DNA from: CAZJHD01 sp964545855
GTDB lineage: Bacteria; Planctomycetota; UBA1135; JACQFD01
Reading direction: 5' to 3'
DNA length: 52,991 nucleotides
NCBI GenBank assembly: GCA_964545855.1
Contig: CAZJHD010000028.1
Span: 1-52,991, forward strand
This document shows positions 16,320-23,684 of the stretch, one piece after another (within the stretch, counting starts at the first letter, position 1; every line of letters begins with the position of its first letter). Under the pieces are notes generated by a model, which was given only the letters and a program-made list of their open reading frames with translations, ran no database searches and was not told the origin of the DNA. Made by a program: the position numbers and the translations under genes.

Positions 16320-16648
16320 AGCTGCTGCTCGACCAGAACCTCTCGCCACGGATCGCGGCAGCGCTCTCCGACGTCTTTCCCGGGTCGATGCACGTCCGAG
16401 ACGCAGGCCTCGCCTCTCGGACCGACATCGAGGTCTGGCGCTACGCGGCCGCGAACGGATTCTGCGTGGTCTCGAAGGACTCCGACTTCCACCAACTCAG
16501 CTTCCTTCACGGACCACCACCCAAGGTCGTCTGGATTCGGCGAGGGAACTGCACGACGAAGGAGATCGAGAACCTGCTGCGGCAATCCGCGGCCGCCATC
16601 GCGCAGTTCGGGGAAGACGAAGAGTCCGCCTTTCTGTCGATCAGCTGA
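16316..16648 (+). CDS. DUF5615 PIN-like toxin
   Basis: 110 residues from a GTG inside the antitoxin stop. The N-terminus KLLLDQNLSPRIAAAL is the DUF5615 signature, with Asp at the first PIN-type acidic position; the second block DAGLASRTDIEVWRYA and VSKDSDF supply further acidic residues (D-S-D). Such proteins are presumed to act as RNases like VapC toxins and are held in check by the DUF433 partner; activity here is inferred. Overlap with the antitoxin and their shared promoter form a compact two-gene module. Confidence 0.85.
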   Translation: MKLLLDQNLSPRIAAALSDVFPGSMHVRDAGLASRTDIEVWRYAAANGFCVVSKDSDFHQLSFLHGPPPKVVWIRRGNCTTKEIENLLRQSAAAIAQFGEDEESAFLSIS

Positions 16649-16685
16649 GAACCGGAGAAGCCACTGCACTGCGCGAGTCGCCGCG

Positions 16686-16709
16686 CGGAGTGGATGCGGG
16701 GGCTGTGAG
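16686..16709 (+). repeat. 24-bp direct repeat, copy 2
   Basis: Exact copy of 16021-16044, the 3' end of the radical SAM gene. It starts 38 bp after the toxin stop and overlaps by three bases the left arm of the inverted-repeat element at 16707. Confidence 0.9.
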
Positions 16710-16867
16710 GTTGCGAAGGAATCGGCGCAGGGCTTCGGCCGGCTGCCAGCGGCTCCGGCTTCGTTGCTCCTCCTCCGCAACTCTCCGTGAGTTGCGTCGT
16801 CGTCGCGCCTCGCCTCGCTCGCTCTCGCTCGGCCTCGATCCAGCGGCGGCGATTCCCTCGCAACCTC
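16707..16867. repeat. 161-bp element with 22-bp terminal inverted repeats
   Basis: The left end (16707-16728) and the reverse complement of the right end (16846-16867) match at 20 of 22 bases; the shared core begins gaggttgcga. Inside lies a further perfect 7-bp hairpin, gcaactc (16777-16783) with gagttgc (16789-16795). There is no credible reading frame. It resembles a small non-autonomous (MITE-like) element or a repetitive extragenic palindrome. It fills most of the 235-bp spacer between the toxin and the haloperoxidase gene. Confidence 0.7.
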
Positions 16868-16883
16868 CGTGAAGTCGCGCGCC

Positions 16884-18644
16884 TCACACGGTGATCGTCG
16901 TCCCGTCGAAGCGCGTGAAGGTGAAGCCCGTGAACTCCGCCTCGTGGCAGTAGGAGGCGATCGAGGCGAGCAGCCCGATCGCCACTTCCTCGCCGAGACG
17001 CAGCGAGTCCTCGCCGTCGGTGCGCCAGTGGATGCCGGCCATGTTGCGGCCGACGGCGACGTTCCAGGCGAGCTTGTCGATCTCGCCGCCGACGGTGAGC
17101 CCGCCGGCATCGGCGCCGAGGTAGGGCACGAGCGCGGTGCCGAGGCCGTCGGGCACGACGGGGCTCGCGATGGGATGGTCCTCCCGGAAGAGCGCCTTCA
17201 GCACCGTCGCGCAGGCGCCCGCGACGGTGGCATGGCCCGCGCCGTAGGAGGGATGGAGCGGGCTCCCCTCGGGATAGGCCTGGGGCAGGAGATAGGTGCC
17301 GTGGGTCGAGAAGGCCTGCGCCACGGCTTGGGATCCGAGGACCGATCCGTGGAGCGGGTAGCCCGCGCCGTTGGCGATCGTCCGATGCACCCGCCCTCCG
17401 AAGACCTCGGGCCGGAGGCGCCGGTGGACGAACCACTTCTGGAACCAGACGGCGCGCAGGCCGCGGATCGCCGCCTCGGCGACGACGCTCTGCACCCACG
17501 GGTCGCCGAAGCTCGCGAAGGGCGCCTGCTTCAGGAGCGGCCCGTAGGGGTTCGACGGGTTCCGCGGCGCGCCGAGGCCGCCGCCCGTGATCGGGTTCGA
17601 CGGGTCGGGCGGCGTCGCGAGGATCACCGCCGCCTGGACGAACGCCTGGAAGAGCGCGTCGCGGTGCACCCATTCGGCGAGGTCGCGCGCATTGCGCACG
17701 TGGCGCGGCGTCGCGTCGTAGGTGGCCGACGTCTCGGGCTCGCAGCCGCGCTGCGCCTCGAGCCACGCGCCGAAGGACGTGAGGTGGTCGTCGCCGGGCG
17801 CCGTCGTTCGGAGCCGCGGGTCGGTCGCGAGCGCGCCCCAGGGCACGGGCCGCAGGAGGAGCTGCGAGACGAAGGGACCCGCGAGGCTCCCGGCGATCGC
17901 CGTGCGGAAGAGGAGGCCCGGCTCCGCGGGGCCGTCGAAGGCGGGCGCCGCCGCGAGCTCCGCCGCCGCCTGCTGCGCGAGCGTGCTCCCCGCGTAGTCG
18001 GTGAACGCGACGTCGCGCAGCGCCGCCATCCAGTAGAGCTCGACCGCCTCCGAGGCCTGCGCCGCGCTCGCGAACGTCGGCGCCGGCGGCATCTCCATCT
18101 GCGCGGGGTCGTAGCCGAGGCCGTCGAAGGTGAGGCCGCCGAGGGGATTCACCCAGGGGCGGAGCTTCGCCGGGTCGGAGCAGCCGTAGGGGAGGATCTC
18201 GACGCTCCCGAGCAGACCCGACTCGAGCGCGCCGAGGTACTGCGCATAGGCAGCGGACTCCACTTCGCCGGCCGCGTCGTGGGGCAGCCCCTTCGTGAAG
18301 CTCGCGATGCGGTTCTCGTAGCGATCCTCGTCGCCGTTCGACGCGTGCTTCGGCAGCTTCGTCTTGAGCACGCGCTTGCGCGCGTCGACGACGCGCCGCA
18401 CGTAGGCGAGACGGCGCCGCTTCACCGCCGTCGTCGGCGCGAGCGACCCCGAGGGCGGCGGCGGCGCGGGAGCCGGAGCGGGCAACGGGGCAGGTCGCGC
18501 GATCGCCCGCGGACCGAGCCACGCGGCGGCGGCGCCGGCGCCCGCGACGCGGAGGAACCCGCGCCGATCGAAGTTGGCTGCTTCGAAGGAAGCCGACGGC
18601 TCCTCCACGGCGTCGCAAGGCTCGGAACGGGGATCGGTGCTCAT
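16884..18644 (-). CDS. Tat-exported vanadium-dependent haloperoxidase
   Basis: 586 residues. A twin-arginine signal is visible (R27-R28-G-F-L-R followed by AGAGAAAAWLG), implying folded export. The vanadate-binding residues of the PAP2/haloperoxidase fold are present: K403 and R411 in KWFVHRRLRPE, S466-Y-G-A-G-H471 (the SGH-type block) and R533 with H539 in GRNMAGIHWRTD. The KWFVHRRLRPE form resembles algal bromoperoxidases and their bacterial relatives. The enzyme would oxidise halide with hydrogen peroxide to hypohalous species, outside the cytoplasm. The start is supported by GGAGG about 9 nt upstream. Monocistronic, divergent from the FG-GAP gene. Which halide is used cannot be read. Confidence 0.93.
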   Translation of the reverse strand: MSTDPRSEPCDAVEEPSASFEAANFDRRGFLRVAGAGAAAAWLGPRAIARPAPLPAPAPAPPPPSGSLAPTTAVKRRRLAYVRRVVDARKRVLKTKLPKHASNGDEDRYENRIASFTKGLPHDAAGEVESAAYAQYLGALESGLLGSVEILPYGCSDPAKLRPWVNPLGGLTFDGLGYDPAQMEMPPAPTFASAAQASEAVELYWMAALRDVAFTDYAGSTLAQQAAAELAAAPAFDGPAEPGLLFRTAIAGSLAGPFVSQLLLRPVPWGALATDPRLRTTAPGDDHLTSFGAWLEAQRGCEPETSATYDATPRHVRNARDLAEWVHRDALFQAFVQAAVILATPPDPSNPITGGGLGAPRNPSNPYGPLLKQAPFASFGDPWVQSVVAEAAIRGLRAVWFQKWFVHRRLRPEVFGGRVHRTIANGAGYPLHGSVLGSQAVAQAFSTHGTYLLPQAYPEGSPLHPSYGAGHATVAGACATVLKALFREDHPIASPVVPDGLGTALVPYLGADAGGLTVGGEIDKLAWNVAVGRNMAGIHWRTDGEDSLRLGEEVAIGLLASIASYCHEAEFTGFTFTRFDGTTITV

Positions 18645-18879
18645 GACGCGTCTCCTCCCGCGCGCTGCGGCCGATCCACAGCCGGCGAGGCGCCGTCATG
18701 AGAGCGCGGCGGGGAATCGCCGGCAAGCGGGCGAAGCCCGGCGGCGAGAGGCTCGGCATGACGAATGTCGAGAACGCTCCTTCCCGGCGGAATGCCCATT
18801 GCTCGGGATGCCCTGCCGGTGCGGCGCGCGGCAGCCGTCTCGGAGCCGCCCGTCCCGCTCCCCGAAAGAGAGGTGTCCC

Positions 18880-20526
18880 GTGTTTCGAATCGTTCCATCG
18901 GTGGTGCTGTCCCTCCTCGCCGTCGCGGCCGCTGCGGCCACAGGGCTCTCCCAGCAGACGATCCAGAGCTGGTCTGGCACGTTCGTGGAGGGGTTCGGCA
19001 TGTCCCTCTCCCCGGCAGGCGACGTGGACGGCGACGGCTTGCCCGACGTCCTCGTGGGTTCGGACGGCGCCTTCGTCGGCGCCCACCGCTATGCGCGGGT
19101 CTACTCCGGCACCACGGGCGCGATCCTCCTCGCGATCCCGATCCCCGAGATGGACGTGGGGCCGATCTCCGTCGGCCGCGTGGGAGACGTGAACGGAGAC
19201 GGCCGCGACGACGTGATCCTCGGCGCGTTCGCCCAGGACGCGGTCGGGATCGGGAGGGCCCGGGTCTGCTCCGGAGCCGGCGGCGCGGCGATCCACGATC
19301 TCGTGTCCGACGCGCCCTTCGACGGCCTCGGCTGGTCAGTCTGCGGCACCGGCGACGTCGACGGCGACGGAGTTCCCGACTTCGCCGTCGGTCTCGTCGA
19401 TCGCCACGCCGTGGCGAATCCTCCCGTGCTCGACCGCGTGCGCGTGTACTCCGGCGCGACGGGCCTCGTGCTGCACGAGCAGGTGGGCGGCGCGCCCGGC
19501 GAGCGCTTCGGCTTCGCCATCGCCGACGCGGGAGACGTGAACGCCGACGGCGTCCACGACCTCGTCGTCGGCGCGCCGCAGTACGGGTCGGGCGCCGGCT
19601 ACGCGCGCGTCTACTGGAGCGGGGCGGCCGCGGGACACCTGCTCGTCTCCCCGCACGCCGGCGTGCTCGCCTTCGGCGCCGCCGTCGGATCGCCGGGCGA
19701 CCTCGACGGCGACGGCTCCTCGGAGCTGATCGTCGGCGCGCCCGACAGCGGGCCCGCTGCCGTGGGACGCACGGAGATCTTCGACGGGAACTCGGGCGTC
19801 CACGTCTCCGGGTTCACGACGGGGGCCGCCGGCGCGAACTCGGGCTCGTCCGTCTTCTCCGCGGGCGACGCGAACCTCGACGGCGTGCCGGACTTCGGGA
19901 TCGGGAGTGCATTCGGCGTCGGAACGTTCAGCGGCGCGGACGAGAGCCTCCTGCTGTGGCCGTCCATCGGCCTGTCGAAGCCGGGCGCCGGCAACTACGG
20001 ACGCGTATGCGCCGGAGTCGGAGACACCGGCGGCGACGGCGTGCCCGACGTGGCGCTCCGCGAGTGGGAGCAGCCGGCGCCGAGCACCGTCGACCTCGTC
20101 TCGCTGCTCCCGGCGGGAACGAAGCTCTACGGCGCGGGATCGCCGGGCTGCTCGGGCCCCCACCGGCTCCTGCCGGTCACGCAGCCGGTGCTCGGCTCCG
20201 CAGTCTTCCGCTTCGCCGCGGATGGCGTTCCTTCGAGCCGCCGTTGCTTCGTTCTCCTCGCTCGGACCGCCGATCCCGCCGGCAGCGATGCGTTCGGTCT
20301 CGGGATTCCCGTGCATGTCGGCCTCGGCGGGCGCCTCTTCGCGCTCCACCTGACGGCCGGCCTTCCGGGCTTCGCGGCGGCGAGCTTCCCGATCTCCCCG
20401 AACCCTGCGCTCGTCGGAACGACCTACTACGGCCAGGCCTTCTTCCTCGAGACACCCGGCTGCGCCGCGGCTCCCTTCGGGCTCAGCTCCTCGAACGCCG
20501 TCGAGGTGGAGATCCTCCCGCCGTAG
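18880..20526 (+). CDS. Secreted integrin-like FG-GAP repeat protein with clade-specific C-terminal module
   Basis: 548 residues from a GTG at 18880, chosen for the ribosome binding site (gaaagagagg) about 7 nt upstream and the signal peptide right after it (VPSVVLSLLAVAAAAATG). Seven FG-GAP repeats with Ca-binding DxDxDG-type loops follow, e.g. GDVDGDGLPDVLVGS, GDVNGDGRDDVILGA, GDVDGDGVPDFAVGL, GDVNADGVHDLVVGAP and GDLDGDGSSELIVGAP, predicting a seven-bladed propeller. From about residue 417 (GAGSPGC) to the end (FGLSSSNAVEVEILPP) is the same ~130-residue module that ends the protein at 11876-13414. Probably extracellular and calcium binding (family inference). Confidence 0.87.
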   Translation: MFRIVPSVVLSLLAVAAAAATGLSQQTIQSWSGTFVEGFGMSLSPAGDVDGDGLPDVLVGSDGAFVGAHRYARVYSGTTGAILLAIPIPEMDVGPISVGRVGDVNGDGRDDVILGAFAQDAVGIGRARVCSGAGGAAIHDLVSDAPFDGLGWSVCGTGDVDGDGVPDFAVGLVDRHAVANPPVLDRVRVYSGATGLVLHEQVGGAPGERFGFAIADAGDVNADGVHDLVVGAPQYGSGAGYARVYWSGAAAGHLLVSPHAGVLAFGAAVGSPGDLDGDGSSELIVGAPDSGPAAVGRTEIFDGNSGVHVSGFTTGAAGANSGSSVFSAGDANLDGVPDFGIGSAFGVGTFSGADESLLLWPSIGLSKPGAGNYGRVCAGVGDTGGDGVPDVALREWEQPAPSTVDLVSLLPAGTKLYGAGSPGCSGPHRLLPVTQPVLGSAVFRFAADGVPSSRRCFVLLARTADPAGSDAFGLGIPVHVGLGGRLFALHLTAGLPGFAAASFPISPNPALVGTTYYGQAFFLETPGCAAAPFGLSSSNAVEVEILPP

Positions 20527-20596
20527 CTCGACCCTCCGGGCGGCCGGACGCGCGGTGCGCCGGAGCGACTCGCGGAGGACACGGGCGGCCCCGGGG

Positions 20597-20602
20597 TACC
20601 CT
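20597..20602 (+). promoter_or_regulatory. TACCCT, -10-like hexamer
   Basis: GTACCCT ends 9 nt before the TTG proposed as start of the first GTPase gene; no ribosome binding site lies between. It argues for the TTG at 20612 over an upstream GTG at 20555, which would lie before the hexamer. Confidence 0.4.
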
Positions 20603-20611
20603 CGGCCCGCA

Positions 20612-22180
20612 TTGGATCGCTCCCGCCGACACCGCCGCACGTTCGCGCTCGTGTTCGCCGCCCTTCTCCTGGCGGCGGCCGGATGCGTCCTCCTCGTGGC
20701 GCCGGGCTGGCTCTACGAGCAGTACGAGCGCGCCGACGCGCTCGGACCCTTCTGGGGCGCCGCCTACCTGGTCGCCATCGGCCTCGGAGCGCTCCTACTG
20801 ATCGCCGAGGCGATCTGGCTCGTCGGGATCGTGGTGCGGAACACGCGCACCGAGCGCGCCAAGCGCCACGCCGCCGCGCGCTCCACACGCGACCTGGGGC
20901 TCCACGAGAAGGCCGAGGCTCTCGATGCGAACCTCGCCGAGGCGCGCGCCCTCGCCGAGCACGCCGGAGCCGGCGAGACCGCGGAGGCGATCGAGGAGAG
21001 CGCCGCCGGACTCGAGGCGAAGCTCCGCGCCGAGACCCTCGAGATCGTCGCCTTCGGCACGATCTCGAGCGGGAAGAGCTCGGTGCTGAACGCGCTCGCC
21101 GGAGACGACCTCTTCGCCACGGACGTGAGGGGCGGGACGACGCGAGCACGGCAGGAGATTCCCTGGCCCGGCCGCGATCGCGTCGTGCTCGTCGACACGC
21201 CCGGTCTCGGCGAGGTGCAGGGAGGCGACCACGCGCGGCTCGCGCGGAGCGCCGCGAAGGACGCCGACCTCGTCCTCTTCGTCGTCGATGCGCCGCTCAA
21301 GGACTTCGAGCACCGCACCCTGTCGGTCCTCTCGGAGATGGAGAAGCGGATCCTCGTCTGCCTCAACAAGGAGGACTGGTACGTGCCGGAGGACCGCGAG
21401 CGGCTCCTCGCGCAGATCCGCGCCCAGGTGGCGGCCTTCGCGTCGAAGGACGACGTCGTCGCCGTGCGTGCGCGCGCCGGCGCTCGGGCCCGCGTGCGCC
21501 GCCTCGCCGACGGCTCCGAGCACGAGGAGACCGTGGAGGTGGCCGCCGACATCGCGCCGCTCGCGCAGCGGATGGTTCGCGTGCTCGATCGCGAGGGGAA
21601 GGACCTCCTCCTCGCGAACCTCCTGCTCCGCTCCCGTGGCATGGTGGCCGAGGCGAAGGCGCAGATGCGCTCCGTGCTCGACGCCCGCGCGCGCACGACG
21701 ATCGACCGTGCCACCTGGCGGGCGGCCGGCGCCGTCGCCCTCACGCCGATCCCGGCCCTCGACGTGGCCGTCGGCCTCGGGTTCACGACGAAGCTCGTCC
21801 TCGATCTGGCCCGCGTCTACCGGCAGCGGATCACGGCCGCCGCCGCCGAGCGGCTCGTCCTCGAGCTCGGCCGCAACCTCGTCGCGACGGTCGGCGCGAG
21901 CACCGTGGCACCCGTCCTGGGCGGGATGATCGGCTCGGCGCTGAAGGCGGTGCCTGGCATCGGCACGATCTCCGGCGGCCTCCTGCAGGGGCTCTCGCAG
22001 GCCGTCGTGATCCAGTGGATCGGCCGCGTCGCGGCGCGGCACTTCCGCGACGAGATGGTGGCGCCCCCCGGCGGTCTCGCGCAGATCGCGCGCGACGAGT
22101 GGGACCGGCTCACGAGCCCGAGCGAGCTCCTGAACCTCGCCCGCACGGGTCTCGAGCGGCTCCGAGAGGAGCGGCCATGA
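20612..22180 (+). CDS. Membrane-anchored dynamin-like GTPase (DUF697-type C-terminus)
   Basis: 522 residues from TTG 20612 (start uncertain). Two hydrophobic helices at the N-terminus (FALVFAALLLAAAGCVLLV and FWGAAYLVAIGLGALLLI) anchor it in the membrane. A G domain follows: P-loop FGTISSGKSS with Lys near residue 155, switch-II DTPGLGEV and G4 box NKED. The C-terminal half has hydrophobic helices (VALTPIPALDVAVGLGF ... LGGMIGSALKAVPGIG) as in DUF697/YcjF-like proteins. GTP-driven membrane remodelling or envelope stress function is an inference from the dynamin/YcjX-type families. ATGA overlap with a second, related GTPase gene implies that the two proteins work together. Confidence 0.85.
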   Translation: MDRSRRHRRTFALVFAALLLAAAGCVLLVAPGWLYEQYERADALGPFWGAAYLVAIGLGALLLIAEAIWLVGIVVRNTRTERAKRHAAARSTRDLGLHEKAEALDANLAEARALAEHAGAGETAEAIEESAAGLEAKLRAETLEIVAFGTISSGKSSVLNALAGDDLFATDVRGGTTRARQEIPWPGRDRVVLVDTPGLGEVQGGDHARLARSAAKDADLVLFVVDAPLKDFEHRTLSVLSEMEKRILVCLNKEDWYVPEDRERLLAQIRAQVAAFASKDDVVAVRARAGARARVRRLADGSEHEETVEVAADIAPLAQRMVRVLDREGKDLLLANLLLRSRGMVAEAKAQMRSVLDARARTTIDRATWRAAGAVALTPIPALDVAVGLGFTTKLVLDLARVYRQRITAAAAERLVLELGRNLVATVGASTVAPVLGGMIGSALKAVPGIGTISGGLLQGLSQAVVIQWIGRVAARHFRDEMVAPPGGLAQIARDEWDRLTSPSELLNLARTGLERLREERP

Positions 22181-23592
22181 CCGCCGAGAAGGACCGCACG
22201 GAGCAGCACTACCGCGACGCGATCGCGTCGCTGCGCGGCACCCTCGCGGAGATCGACCGCTGCAGCGACGGCGAGAGGAGCGCCCTCACGGCGGAGCTCG
22301 CCGAGGTGGGCGGCGTGACCGAGAAGCTCGCCTCGGGCCGCGTCGACATCGTGGTCTTCGGGGAGATCTCGACGGGCAAGAGCGCCCTCATCAACGCGCT
22401 CGCGGGCTCCCCCGTGGCGCACGTCGGCGTCGAGGGCGGCGTCACGCGCGCGGCGGGGCGCGTTCCCTGGCGCACCTGCACCTACAGCCTCGAGGGACAC
22501 GCCGACTCGCGCGTCGACCTCATCGACACGCCGGGCTTGAACGAGGTGGACGGCGCCGAGCGCGCGCGCCTCGCGCGCGAGCAGGCGCGCCGAGCCGATC
22601 TCGTGCTGTTCGTCACCGACTCGGACCTGAACGAGATCGAGTGGGCCACGCTGCGGGAACTCGCGCACGTCCACAAGCCGACGCTCGTGGTGCTGAACAA
22701 GGCCGACCTCTACACGCCGGAGCAGCGCGCGCGTCTTCGGGACGTGATCGCGGAGCGCGTCGCGGAGATCGTCGCTCCCGAGGACGTGGTCGTCGTCTCC
22801 GCCGATCCCATGCCTCGGGAAGTGATCGTGCAAGCACACGACGGGTCGGAGCGCTCGGAGTTGCGCCGGCCGAAGCCCGACGTGGAGGAGCTGATGCTCC
22901 GGATCCTCGCGATCCTCGACCGCGAGGGGAAAGCGCTGGTCGCTCTGAACGGATCCCTCTTCGCGACCGACCTCGGCGACAAGCTGCGCTCGGCGAAGGT
23001 GCGGCTTCGCGACGCGGAGGCCCAGAAGCTCATCCTCCGCTTCGCGGCGTTGAAGGGCGCCGCCGTGGCGCTCAATCCCGTCCCCATCGCCGACATCGCC
23101 GGCGGCTTCGCGGCCGATGCGACGATGGTGGCGGCCCTCGCACGGGTCTATGGCGAGCGCATCTCGCTCCGCGGCGCGGGACGCCTCGCCTCGCGGATCG
23201 CCCTCAGCGTCGGCTGGGTGACCCTCGCCGAGTGGCTCGCTCATGCGGCCGCGGGCCTCGTGAAGGGCTTCACTCTCGGAGCGGGCATCGTCGTCACCTC
23301 GCTGCCCCAGGGCATCGCCGCGAGCTACGGCTCGTGGATCGTAGGCCAAGCCGCCAAGTACTACTTCGAGCACGAGAGCGGATGGGCGGGACAGAGCCCG
23401 AAGAAGGTCGTTCGGGCCATCGTCGCGTCGACCGACAAGGGCTCCGTCGTGCGCAAGCTGAAGGACGAGATCCTGGAGCGCCTGCGCGGGAACCGGCACG
23501 CGAGCGACCTCGACGCGGATGCCGCGCGCGCCGCCGACGCGATCGCGGAGCGGCTCGGCGACCCGACGGGCGGCAGTTTTGGCCGTTCGTGA
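22177..23592 (+). CDS. Second dynamin-like GTPase, paired with the preceding gene
   Basis: 471 residues, starting within the stop of the previous gene (ATGA), with a GAGAGGA ribosome binding site ahead. P-loop FGEISTGKSALINALAG with Lys68, DTPGLNEV and NKAD give a complete GTPase. Unlike its partner it lacks N-terminal membrane helices, but keeps the same hydrophobic C-terminal region (LNPVPIADIAGGFAADA, then KGFTLGAGIVVTSLPQG). The two sequences align through both the G domain and the C-terminal helices, so they are duplicates that have diverged, one anchored and one soluble or peripheral. Paired bacterial dynamin-like proteins that form heteromers are known. Function here is unproven. Confidence 0.85.
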   Translation: MTAEKDRTEQHYRDAIASLRGTLAEIDRCSDGERSALTAELAEVGGVTEKLASGRVDIVVFGEISTGKSALINALAGSPVAHVGVEGGVTRAAGRVPWRTCTYSLEGHADSRVDLIDTPGLNEVDGAERARLAREQARRADLVLFVTDSDLNEIEWATLRELAHVHKPTLVVLNKADLYTPEQRARLRDVIAERVAEIVAPEDVVVVSADPMPREVIVQAHDGSERSELRRPKPDVEELMLRILAILDREGKALVALNGSLFATDLGDKLRSAKVRLRDAEAQKLILRFAALKGAAVALNPVPIADIAGGFAADATMVAALARVYGERISLRGAGRLASRIALSVGWVTLAEWLAHAAAGLVKGFTLGAGIVVTSLPQGIAASYGSWIVGQAAKYYFEHESGWAGQSPKKVVRAIVASTDKGSVVRKLKDEILERLRGNRHASDLDADAARAADAIAERLGDPTGGSFGRS

Positions 23593-23684
23593 AGGGACCC
23601 GGCGCCGTTCTTCGTTCGTCTCCGCTGCACCCAGTCCACGCAGCGCATCCCCCACGATTCGGCCCCTACCCGGCAGGCTCCACG

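Noticed and set aside
16740..16860. Small gene between the toxin and haloperoxidase genes
   Set aside because: Open frames exist but are bounded by the inverted repeats and lack a plausible start, ribosome binding site or composition.
18645..18879. Regulatory element in the 235-bp spacer between haloperoxidase and FG-GAP genes
   Set aside because: Only the ribosome binding sites of the two divergent genes were found; no convincing -10/-35 or hairpin stands out.
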